Assembly (NCBI GenBank): GCA_945900935.1
Contig: CAMDKT010000326.1
Coordinates: 1 to 6,915, forward strand
Length of the DNA: 6,915 nucleotides
From: Candidatus Sulfopaludibacter sp. SbA3
Lineage (GTDB): Bacteria; Acidobacteriota; Terriglobia; Bryobacterales; Bryobacteraceae
Reading direction: 5' to 3'
Shown: one piece after another, positions 1 to 6,201 of the stretch
How positions within the stretch are numbered: the first letter of the stretch is position 1
Layout: each line of letters begins with the position of its first letter
Notes under the pieces: generated by a model
The model's input: the letters and a program-made list of their open reading frames with translations, nothing else
Told to the model about the DNA's origin: nothing
Databases searched by the model: none
Position numbers and translations under genes: made by a program

Positions 1-238
1 CTCCCTCATGAATGGCAGTTCAAATACGCCATTCGTCGTAAACCGGCGCGGCCGGTCGTAAGTCGATCGTCCCCTTTCCGCGGCCCGGTTATTCGGATCC
101 TGCGAAAACGCGATATTGCGAATCGTCCGCTACCACTGCCCCGGTGGCATCGGGTGCCGTGCCCACAATCGCTCCCGTAACAGCCTGGCCATACGCCGAC
201 AAAACGCATAGCATTGCCGAAGCAAGTTTCATACCCAT
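1..238 (-). pseudogene. Remnant of Oar-like TonB-dependent receptor with internal deletion (runs off left edge)
   Basis: Seen: a strong Shine-Dalgarno (AGGAGGG, 243-249) precedes ATGs at 238 and 232. The frame from 238 gives a 49-residue peptide ending at TAA 89-91. It has a signal peptide (MGMKLASAMLCVLSAYGQ) followed by AVTGAIVGTAPDATGAVVA, which resembles the start of the carboxypeptidase-regulatory-like plug domain of acidobacterial Oar/TonB-dependent receptors. A second frame, open from 129 to the left edge, reads FSQDPNNRAAERGRSTYDRP and then RRFTTNGVFELPFMRE. That resembles the C-terminal half of the same family, where a D-R-x-H/R-RF...G-x-(W/F)ELPF signature is common. Known: intact family members have roughly 1000 residues or more and act as outer-membrane receptors. 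Inference: an internal deletion of most of the gene plus a frameshift brought the two ends together, leaving a non-functional remnant. Alternatives are chance similarity of one half or an assembly error. The family match rests on motif memory, not alignment. Confidence 0.62.
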
Positions 239-340
239 AGCACCCTCCTGGTCAACTCGAATTGCAAAGCGAAAACGAGGCTCTAACTAAGGGGTAACGC
301 CGTTCCGGTCAGGACTGCGCCTTTCGATGGGGCGAACCGC

Positions 341-2455
341 CTACCCAGCCCCGCGAATCCGGTCGTAAATTGCCAGCATCTCCCCCGCCGCCGCCGCGTC
401 GTTCCCATATCGCAGCCGGTTATACGCCCGTGTAAACTCCGCCACCCGCGCCGATAACTCCGAGGCGGGGAGCTTCTCGGCGAACTCCATCGGCGTGAAC
501 CAACTGGGCTTCCGTATCTGATTCTGCTCCAGCGTCTCCAATAACTGCCGGTACAACAACGTCGCGTCGTTGGCGTCCGCCCGGCCCGCTGCTAACCGCG
601 ACCGCTGCCGTCTCTCCCGCCACCGCCGCCCGACGCGAGGCCCCACCACCCACCCCAACATTCCAATCACACCCAATCCCGCCAATATCACGAAATTCGC
701 CTTCAACCACAGCGCCGCCGCCGCCGCGGTCTCCTGGATCGATTCGAAAAACCCCATGGCCGAGCGCGTCCGCGTTCCGAATCGCGTCTGCTCGAGCTGA
801 TTGGCGAGCTTGAACTGCCTCTCCAAGTCGTACTGAAGCACCCAATCCTGCCAAAACAAATCCGCCGCCTCAATCAGATTGGTCACTCGCGCAAACACGG
901 AAACGCTTTGCAGGCGCGCGGTTGCCGGTGTCGCGTCAAATGCGGTCCATCCATTGCCCGGAATGAACGCTTCCACCCACGAATGCGCGTCGCTCGCCCG
1001 CACCGTGTACCAACCATTGATCGGGTTCAATGTCCCGCCTTGAAACCCTGTTACCACTCGGGATGGAATCCCAATCGACCGCAGCATAAGCGCCAGGCTC
1101 GACGCGAAGTATTCACAATGCCCCTGCTTCCGCTCAAATAAAAAGTGTCCAATCGGGTCCGCCCGCCCATTCTCCGGTAACTCCAAAGTGTATCCGTAGT
1201 TACGCTGCAAGTAATCCACCAGCCGCCGCGCCTGCAAGCCCGGATTATTCTCCGTTCCCGCCGCCCGCTGCGCCAGCTCAAATATCTGCGGATCCACGCT
1301 CCTGGGCACCTCAAGTACGCGCCGCAACTCATCCCGCGTCAGCAACGCCGTTCCGTCACCGCCGCTTTCGTCAAAAAAGCTCGTCACGCTATATCGCAGC
1401 ACCGCCGGCAGATCGGACAGCGTCCGGATTGTGCCATTGGACAGCACGGCGATCGACCCGACATTGGCTGTCAACAACTCCGGAATTCCCGCCACGAAAA
1501 GCGCGTTCATCCCCGTCTCCGTCAGTTGCACTTCGTACTCTACCCGCATCCCTTTCCGTCCGCCGTGCGTCCGGATCGGAATCGACGTGTTTCCATAGCG
1601 AAGCCGGATCGTTTCCGCCGAATCTCCCGAAGTTGTCCACCGCTGCCCATCGAAGCGCGACATCGCGCTCCCGCGCCATCGCAGGTTCAGTACTTCCCCG
1701 CGGTCCGGAATACGCACGTACATGATCGTCCGGCTGCTTGTCTGTATCTGGCCGATCTTGCGCAGATCCACTTCGCCGCCGAAACCGGGTAAGTGAAACT
1801 TATTGCTCACTAAGTTCTGCAGCGCCGCCCGCGCGGTGCGCGGCAGGACAAAAAACAGACCGATGGTTAAACTTAGAATACCGAGCGAACTGACCAAACT
1901 CACTGCCAGCAACCGCCTGTGAAACCCCTTCGTTTGCCCATGGATGGCCGGTCGTGCTCCCCGCCCTCCGCGGCGAATCTCCCAAACGGAAAATGTCGTG
2001 ACGCCGCAAAACAGAAAGACCGCCAGGAAGACAAAGAAGAACAAACTCGCAGATAGCAGCGCCGCCGCCAGCAATTGAGTAAACCCAATCAATACCGCGT
2101 AATAGGCGTCCCGGTCCGTTCGGAAAGTAAGTCCCTTCACCACCGTCAGGAAACAGATCATTCGCACCGTCGAGCCCAGAAAGTCACCGCTCAGATAGGT
2201 GAAGTCCAGCGGATAAAAGCCCGCGTAGAGAATGACCGAAGTGTTGATCAGGACCGCCGGAAGCGGTATCGTTCGCTGAAAGATCAACAGCCAAATCCGC
2301 GCCGTGAATCCGGCGGCCGACAGCCCCAATACGACTGGCGAAAGTTCCCCGGTCGAGGCCAGCGCCAGAAATCCGCTCACCAGCAGGCCCACGAGCGAGC
2401 GCTCAAACAGGCGGTCGGCGGCGGTATGGCGTTGGACGATCGGTGGTTTCGTCAT
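341..2455 (-). CDS. TgpA-family membrane protein with periplasmic transglutaminase-like domain
   Basis: A 704-residue protein from the ATG at 2455; a GTG one codon upstream (2458) is also possible. I prefer the ATG because it forms a TGATG one-base overlap with the upstream gene's stop. About residues 20-205 hold some seven hydrophobic segments (TgpA N-terminal/DUF3488 type). A periplasmic stretch follows, then the transglutaminase-like core at about 385-512. Its papain-like triad is visible as Cys447 in QGHCEYFASSL, His491 in SDAHSWVEAF and Asp507 in WTAFDATP. A further membrane span lies at about 586-605 and a cytoplasmic DUF4129-like tail at about 630-700. Length and domain order match the TgpA family (Pseudomonas aeruginosa TgpA is essential there). 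Its natural substrate is not settled; a role in envelope or peptide crosslinking or cleavage is inference. All three catalytic residues are present, so it is probably active. The frequent partners, a MoxR ATPase and a DUF58 protein, are not in this window. Confidence 0.9.
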   Translation of the reverse strand: MTKPPIVQRHTAADRLFERSLVGLLVSGFLALASTGELSPVVLGLSAAGFTARIWLLIFQRTIPLPAVLINTSVILYAGFYPLDFTYLSGDFLGSTVRMICFLTVVKGLTFRTDRDAYYAVLIGFTQLLAAALLSASLFFFVFLAVFLFCGVTTFSVWEIRRGGRGARPAIHGQTKGFHRRLLAVSLVSSLGILSLTIGLFFVLPRTARAALQNLVSNKFHLPGFGGEVDLRKIGQIQTSSRTIMYVRIPDRGEVLNLRWRGSAMSRFDGQRWTTSGDSAETIRLRYGNTSIPIRTHGGRKGMRVEYEVQLTETGMNALFVAGIPELLTANVGSIAVLSNGTIRTLSDLPAVLRYSVTSFFDESGGDGTALLTRDELRRVLEVPRSVDPQIFELAQRAAGTENNPGLQARRLVDYLQRNYGYTLELPENGRADPIGHFLFERKQGHCEYFASSLALMLRSIGIPSRVVTGFQGGTLNPINGWYTVRASDAHSWVEAFIPGNGWTAFDATPATARLQSVSVFARVTNLIEAADLFWQDWVLQYDLERQFKLANQLEQTRFGTRTRSAMGFFESIQETAAAAALWLKANFVILAGLGVIGMLGWVVGPRVGRRWRERRQRSRLAAGRADANDATLLYRQLLETLEQNQIRKPSWFTPMEFAEKLPASELSARVAEFTRAYNRLRYGNDAAAAGEMLAIYDRIRGAG

Positions 2456-2850
2456 CACGGCAATGCCTTTGTTACTCCTTCCTGAAAGTCCCCCAACGCT
2501 TGCGCCGACACGCCCGCCGCGTCCAAAACCACAAAAAACGCTCCCCGGTAAAACGGCCGGATCGCCATACTTTTATTGACCTTCTGGATGGCCTCAAACG
2601 CCACGGTTTCGTTGGGATACAGCACCCAAATACCGGTGATATCCTGCGGCCCTTTGTAGGTGACGCGCCAGACCTTGTTGGGGTTTAAACTGCGAACGCT
2701 TTCCGGGGCCGCCGCCGCCGTAGCTTCTTCCATTTTGTCCCGAATCCAACCTCCGTGAATCAGCTTCGGCGGTTCCGTAATCGCGGGCCGGGCCGGACCG
2801 CAGCCGGCGAGCGGAATTGCAACTAAAAGTGATCTTCTGGAGATGCCCAT
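2455..2850 (-). CDS. Small putative lipoprotein, first gene of the tgpA-like operon
   Basis: A 131-residue protein. The N-terminus MGISRRSLLVAIPLAGCGPA has a short hydrophobic core and a lipobox-like LAGC with Cys17, so lipid anchoring after export is likely. The SRRSLL stretch also resembles a weak twin-arginine signal. The mature part is soluble, about 110 residues, with a W-x-V-TYKGP...ITGIWVLYPNETVAFEAIQK block at about 61-90 and a later RGAFFVVLDA block at about 102-111. This layout, alternating short strands and a helix, faintly recalls DUF6599-type acidobacterial proteins, but I cannot confirm it. I do not recognise a function. Its TGA shares one base with the ATG of the TgpA-like gene, so translation is probably coupled and the products may work together at the envelope. 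The ATG at 2850 has only a weak purine-rich site (GGGAAG) upstream. The ATG at 2862 is out of frame. Confidence 0.8.
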   Translation of the reverse strand: MGISRRSLLVAIPLAGCGPARPAITEPPKLIHGGWIRDKMEEATAAAAPESVRSLNPNKVWRVTYKGPQDITGIWVLYPNETVAFEAIQKVNKSMAIRPFYRGAFFVVLDAAGVSAQALGDFQEGVTKALP

Positions 2851-2885
2851 GCGCTTCCCATGGTAGAACAGGAATTGCGGAAAAT
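2851..2885. promoter_or_regulatory. 35-bp divergent intergenic gap
   Basis: This gap separates the starts of the minus-strand lipoprotein/tgpA-like operon and the plus-strand small membrane protein/rph/rdgB operon. It is too short to hold two complete separate promoters, so at least one promoter must lie inside the opposite gene's 5' end. On the plus strand TGGTAGAAC (2861-2869) could serve as an extended -10, but no good -35 sits at the right spacing. I see no clear promoter for the minus strand. Purine-rich AGGA (2870-2873) and GCGGAAAA (2877-2884) lie just before the ATG at 2886. That a control region exists here follows from the layout; the exact elements are guesses. Confidence 0.4.
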
Positions 2886-3050
2886 ATGGCGAAGCTGAAA
2901 CTGTCCCCCAGATCCCTAAGGGGACCGGAACCGAAAAAGACCGATCACGTACGGGATGCCAAAGGCGCCATCCCCTGCTTATTGTTGGTGATTGGCGGAA
3001 TTCTGCTGCTCGGCTGGCTTTTCGCAGCCATGCTGAAATCGGCTAAATAA
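2886..3050 (+). CDS. 54-residue single-span membrane protein upstream of rph
   Basis: The ATG at 2886 opens a 54-codon frame ending at TAA 3048-3050. The first 28 residues are basic and polar (MAKLKLSPRSLRGPEPKKTD, then HVRDAKGA). They are followed by one strongly hydrophobic helix, IPCLLLVIGGILLLGWLFAA (29-48), and a short basic tail (MLKSAK). By the positive-inside rule the long basic N-terminus should be cytoplasmic, although the tail is basic too. The same frame is open further upstream to an ATG at 2817, but that start lies inside the divergent lipoprotein gene and adds residues of no evident character. The 2886 start has purine-rich sequence before it and leaves the 35-bp divergent gap. 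The stop TAA sits within the AAGGAA ribosome-binding site of rph, so the two are probably co-transcribed. I do not recognise the family. The gene could be a small component of the RNA-processing locus or simply a conserved neighbour. Confidence 0.68.
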   Translation: MAKLKLSPRSLRGPEPKKTDHVRDAKGAIPCLLLVIGGILLLGWLFAAMLKSAK

Positions 3051-3060
3051 GGAACTTTCA

Positions 3061-3777
3061 ATGCGAATCGATGGCAGAAAACCTGCCCAAATGCGTCCGG
3101 TCACGGTGGAGCCGGATTATCTCCTCACCGCCGAGGGCTCCGTTCTCATCTCGGTGGGACACACGCGCGTCCTCTGCGCCGCTTCGGTCGAGGACACGGT
3201 GCCAAACTTCCTCCGGGGCGGCGGCCAGGGCTGGGTGACGGCCGAATACGCCATGCTCCCGCGCGCCACCATCACCCGCACTCCGCGCGAAGTCAAGAAA
3301 GGCCGCGAAGGCGGCCGAACCATGGAGATCCAACGCCTCATCGGCCGCGCCCTACGCGGCGTCATCGACCTCAGGGCGCTCGGTGAACGCTCCATCGTCC
3401 TCGATTGCGACGTCCTGCAAGCCGATGGCGGCACGCGCACCACCGCCATTACCGGCGCCTTCATCGCGCTTGGCCTGGCCGTCGGCAAACTCGTCAAAGG
3501 CGGCATTCTCCGCACCAACCCCATTCGCGATTATGTCGCCGCCACCAGCGTCGGCATCCTGAATGGCGAAGGCCTGCTCGATCTCTGCTACGAAGAGGAT
3601 TCCGCCGCCGAGGTCGACATGAACATCGTCATGACCGGTTCCGGCAAATTTGTCGAACTCCAGGCCACTGCCGAGCAGAAAGAGTTTGACGACGCTCAAC
3701 TGGCCACACTGCTTTCGCTCGGACGGCAAGGCGTGTCGGAGTTAATTACTTTGCAAAAAAAGTACGTAACACTCTAG
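3061..3777 (+). CDS. rph: Ribonuclease PH
   Basis: A 238-residue phosphorolytic 3'-to-5' exoribonuclease. The family trims the 3' ends of tRNA precursors and other RNAs, releasing nucleoside diphosphates, and works as a hexamer (trimer of dimers) in the cytoplasm. Length is normal for the family. Hallmarks seen: the N-terminal MRIDGRKP; Arg86 in GGRTMEIQRLIGRALR; the phosphate-binding GGTR (123-126) in CDVLQADGGTRTTAITGAF; and acidic catalytic residues Asp180 and Asp186 in YEEDSAAEVDMN. All key residues are present. The ATG at 3061 has AAGGAA (3049-3054) at good spacing, overlapping the stop of the small upstream gene. The TAG stop shares its G with the GTG start of rdgB. The rph-rdgB pair is a known recurrent arrangement in bacteria, since one trims RNA and the other cleans the nucleotide pool. 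Confidence 0.97.
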   Translation: MRIDGRKPAQMRPVTVEPDYLLTAEGSVLISVGHTRVLCAASVEDTVPNFLRGGGQGWVTAEYAMLPRATITRTPREVKKGREGGRTMEIQRLIGRALRGVIDLRALGERSIVLDCDVLQADGGTRTTAITGAFIALGLAVGKLVKGGILRTNPIRDYVAATSVGILNGEGLLDLCYEEDSAAEVDMNIVMTGSGKFVELQATAEQKEFDDAQLATLLSLGRQGVSELITLQKKYVTL

Positions 3778-4484
3778 TGATCGTCTATTGCGCCAGCACG
3801 AACCCCGGCAAGCTACGCGAGTTCAATTTGATTGCGGCCCACTACGCGGTGGGTCACTTGGAAGTCATCCCCGTCCCAGGCCTGAAGGCCATTGAGCCTC
3901 CCGAGGAAACCGGCGCAACTTTCGCCGAAAACGCCATCCTCAAGGCGGCGTATTACAGCGCCTTCGTCGACGGGCTGCTTTTCGCCGATGACTCCGGTCT
4001 CGCCGTTGACGCGCTCAACGGTGCCCCCGGCATTTACTCTGCCCGCTATGCCGGTGCCGGCGCAACCGACGCCGAAAACAACGCGTGCCTGCTCCAGGCC
4101 CTGCAACGCGCGCTTGCAGGCCCCCTGGACGCGACCGCCGCGCCTCTCGACGAACTCTTGGCCGCTAACCCTGCCGGCCGCGGCGCAGCATCGGCCAGCC
4201 GAACCGCCCGCTTCGTCTGCGCCATCGCCGTCGCCTCCAACGGCCGTTTGCTCGAAACCTTCGAGGATTCGGTGGAAGGCCAACTGCTCACCGAAGCCCG
4301 CGGACCCAACGGCTTCGGCTACGATCCGCTTTTCTTTTATCCTCCCTTTAACCGCACCTTCGGGGAAGCCTCCGCCGAAAGTAAGTTACTTGTCAGTCAC
4401 CGCGGCAAAGCAATGGAGAAGATGTTCCGATGGATCAATCCGGCAATACCGCGCGACGCAGTTCTTCGTAATTCGAGCGAGTAA
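3777..4484 (+). CDS. rdgB: XTP/dITP pyrophosphatase (RdgB/HAM1 family)
   Basis: A 235-residue enzyme that hydrolyses dITP, XTP and related deaminated purine triphosphates to monophosphate and pyrophosphate, keeping them out of DNA and RNA. Motifs seen in order: the nucleotide-binding TNPGKLREF (8-16), GATFAENAILKA (46-57), the catalytic FADDSGLAVDAL (69-80, metal/base Asp71-Asp72), PGIYSARYAG (84-93), RFVCAIAVA (145-153), GPNGFGYDPLF (176-186) and FGEASAESKLLVSHRGKAM (195-213). Together these are diagnostic. The usual length is about 195-205 residues. The extra length here is an Ala/Pro/Gly-rich insertion at about 115-142 and a tail after about 218. The start is GTG at 3777, overlapping the rph stop by one base, with no strong ribosome-binding site of its own, so translational coupling to rph is likely. 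Its last 50 bp overlap the convergent glycosyltransferase gene. Confidence 0.96.
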   Translation: MIVYCASTNPGKLREFNLIAAHYAVGHLEVIPVPGLKAIEPPEETGATFAENAILKAAYYSAFVDGLLFADDSGLAVDALNGAPGIYSARYAGAGATDAENNACLLQALQRALAGPLDATAAPLDELLAANPAGRGAASASRTARFVCAIAVASNGRLLETFEDSVEGQLLTEARGPNGFGYDPLFFYPPFNRTFGEASAESKLLVSHRGKAMEKMFRWINPAIPRDAVLRNSSE

Positions 4485-6162
4485 CAAGCGCAAAACGCAC
4501 CGGCATCCGCGTGTATTCCTGAATTGCCCGCTGTGCGGATTCCGGCGGCAGTTCGGCCGCCGCCAGAACTAACTCGCCCGCCTGGCGCCGGATCGGTATC
4601 ACGGATAAATCCCGCACCACATGCGCAGGTAAAGCTCGCGCTGTTCCCGCTGGAATATCCTTCGGATTGACCGACGTTAGGGGAACGCAATACTGTAAAC
4701 TCAACGCTTCGTACATTTCGGATTCCAGCAAGTCGCCGCGCCGCACCATCCAGTCCGCCAAGCGTAGCCCTGCAGGTTTACTTGCTACGGCGTCATCTAT
4801 CTGGCTGCTAGTACAGTAGTGCGACTGGATCAAAACATCCTGTAACGTGGGCCGGTGGGCCTCCAACGCAAAGCGATTCGGATACTGATGCGCCGTTTTC
4901 AGCCAGACGAGCGGCTCCCGTTGAACCCGGGATTTCCAATAACGCCAGGTCGCCCGGACCGAAGCGACCGTATTGATCGCATTGGCGAGCGGGATGCGGA
5001 GCGGCGCCATGACGGCGTGCTGCCAACCGTAGAAATTGTAGACGATCGCGGCGCGCGTGGCGGCCTGCAAAACGGCCATCCCCAGCGCGAACGGCGCTAC
5101 GGCCAACATCGGATGTTCGATCGGCACGACGAGTCCGTAGGCGAACAGGACATTGGCAAGAAGGCTAACCGGGTTTCCTATCAAACCTTTACGGTCACGC
5201 CAGTGCCACCACCATTGGCGCGGCCCGCCCTGCCAGCCGTGCCGTTCCAGGCCCTGCCAGACGATTCCGGTCGCCCACCGCGTCCTCTGTTTTGTGGCGC
5301 CACGCCAATCGCGGGGGAAATATTCGCGCGTCGCCACCACGGCTTTTCCGGCAGGCAGCAGGATCTGCCTGAAGCCTAAACGATTGACTCGAAAGCCATT
5401 TTCATAATCTTCGGTGAGACATCCCGGCTCAAAGATACGGTTATCGGCACTGACCGCCAAGCGCTCCAAGGCGCGGCGGCTAAAGGCGGTGCCAACGCCG
5501 GCGGATGGTAAGAAGCCGCCAAGTCTCGCCCTGACATAGAGATCGCGCGATTGGAACTCACTGAACTCGTCGATGTAGACGCCGTGGACCCAATCGCCGA
5601 TTCCCGTTGGAAGCGGCAGTACCGGGATTTGGATCATATCGTAATCGGCGAGATGCGCATTGATCGCCCGCAGCGAATCGGGGTGAATCAGATCCTCGGC
5701 GTCGTGGGTGACAACTGCGTCAAACCGTTGATTCAAATGCTCTTCCTGAATCAGCATCTGCTGGTAGATCCAGTTGAGGCAGTCGGCTTTCGAAGTCGGA
5801 CCGTTGTGCGGAACCAGCGCCAGATGAACATTGGAAAAGCGCGCTTCGAGCTCGCGAATGGCCTCCACGGTGGGCTCGTCGTTCGGGTAGGCGCCGATGA
5901 AGAAGTGGAATCGGCTGTAACGAATAACCGAGATGTTGTGTGTGACCATCTGGCGGATGACGGATTCTTCCTGCCAAAGCGGGGTAAAGATCGCGATCAA
6001 CCGTTCCTGCTCATCGGAAGTGGTTGATTCAGAGTGACTTACGGTGGATGTCGCGCGCAGCCAGAGCCAGATAACGATCAGAACCAGATCGTCAATTCCG
6101 CTAATCACCAGCCAAATGACGAGCGGCGGGACGATCAAGCCAAGTGACTCCGGGTATTGCAC
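4435..6162 (-). CDS. NfrB-like membrane glycosyltransferase (GT2) with C-terminal MshEN-type domain
   Basis: A 575-residue protein from GTG 6162. One N-terminal hydrophobic region (about 8-36) precedes a GT2-type catalytic domain (about 52-310). It carries the metal/sugar-nucleotide HDAED (153-157), TEDYENGFR (250-258) and the QRTRW signature (292-296) of processive synthases. About three membrane segments lie at 333-400. After a linker, residues 435-505 resemble a GspE N-terminal/MshEN domain: a degenerate first repeat, then RLADWMVRRGDLL (467-479) ending at YEALSLQ (484-490). Known: E. coli NfrB has this architecture and is a c-di-GMP-dependent transferase making a surface polysaccharide used as a receptor by phage N4. 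Inference: inner-membrane glycan synthesis here too, with uncertain sugar. No nfrA or partner is in view. Start choice: GTG 6162 lacks a Shine-Dalgarno, while TTG 6138 (residue 9) has GGAG about 9 nt upstream and may be the true start. Confidence 0.86.
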   Translation of the reverse strand: MQYPESLGLIVPPLVIWLVISGIDDLVLIVIWLWLRATSTVSHSESTTSDEQERLIAIFTPLWQEESVIRQMVTHNISVIRYSRFHFFIGAYPNDEPTVEAIRELEARFSNVHLALVPHNGPTSKADCLNWIYQQMLIQEEHLNQRFDAVVTHDAEDLIHPDSLRAINAHLADYDMIQIPVLPLPTGIGDWVHGVYIDEFSEFQSRDLYVRARLGGFLPSAGVGTAFSRRALERLAVSADNRIFEPGCLTEDYENGFRVNRLGFRQILLPAGKAVVATREYFPRDWRGATKQRTRWATGIVWQGLERHGWQGGPRQWWWHWRDRKGLIGNPVSLLANVLFAYGLVVPIEHPMLAVAPFALGMAVLQAATRAAIVYNFYGWQHAVMAPLRIPLANAINTVASVRATWRYWKSRVQREPLVWLKTAHQYPNRFALEAHRPTLQDVLIQSHYCTSSQIDDAVASKPAGLRLADWMVRRGDLLESEMYEALSLQYCVPLTSVNPKDIPAGTARALPAHVVRDLSVIPIRRQAGELVLAAAELPPESAQRAIQEYTRMPVRFALVTRSNYEELRRAVLPD

Positions 6163-6201
6163 CTGTTAGATTAGTGGCTGACGCGAGGAGAAATTCTCAT
6201 T
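6163..6201. promoter_or_regulatory. 39-bp divergent gap with small inverted repeat
   Basis: This lies between the glycosyltransferase start (minus) and the phosphoesterase start (plus). On the minus strand TAATCT (6173-6168) looks like a -10 element only 5-6 nt before the annotated GTG. No matching -35 is convincing (GAATTT at 6196-6191). If it is real, the transcript would start at about the GTG, which favours either a leaderless message or the downstream TTG 6138 start. On the plus strand GAGGAG (6185-6190) is a ribosome-binding site about 11 nt before ATG 6202. A perfect 5-1-5 inverted repeat, GAGAA-A-TTCTC (6188-6198), overlaps it and could be an operator half or nothing. These are weak, short-motif readings. 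Confidence 0.33.

Noticed and set aside
6..209. 67-codon minus-strand frame, Arg/Gly/Cys-rich
   Set aside because: It is the third frame across the receptor remnant. The other two frames give the recognisable signal/plug and barrel sequences, and this one has no family character or ribosome-binding site.
239..340. 102-bp gap after the tgpA-like stop, checked for a terminator or small RNA
   Set aside because: Only a 4-bp CGCC/GGCG stem near 319-335 without a T-run was found. Besides the ribosome-binding site of the receptor remnant I see nothing that can be supported.
715..727. GCC trinucleotide run (also near 388-398) as a possible microsatellite
   Set aside because: The runs encode short Ala stretches in the TgpA-like protein, before its C-terminal membrane span and in its tail. 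They are too short and too ordinary in a GC-rich genome to call repeats.
4544..4561. Perfect 6-bp hairpin GGCGGC-AGTTCG-GCCGCC as a possible terminator
   Set aside because: It lies inside the glycosyltransferase coding region (around AELPPES), has no following T-run on either strand, and such GC-rich inverted repeats are expected at this base composition.
3892..4572. 226-codon plus-strand frame, rich in Pro, Ser and Arg
   Set aside because: It is a +1 shadow of rdgB. Its composition is typical of GC-rich codon shadowing and RdgB motifs are fully in the other frame.
5551..6027. 158-codon plus-strand frame opposite the glycosyltransferase
   Set aside because: It is antisense to the conserved catalytic domain, shows no domain or ribosome-binding site, and is best explained as a mirror of the conserved gene.
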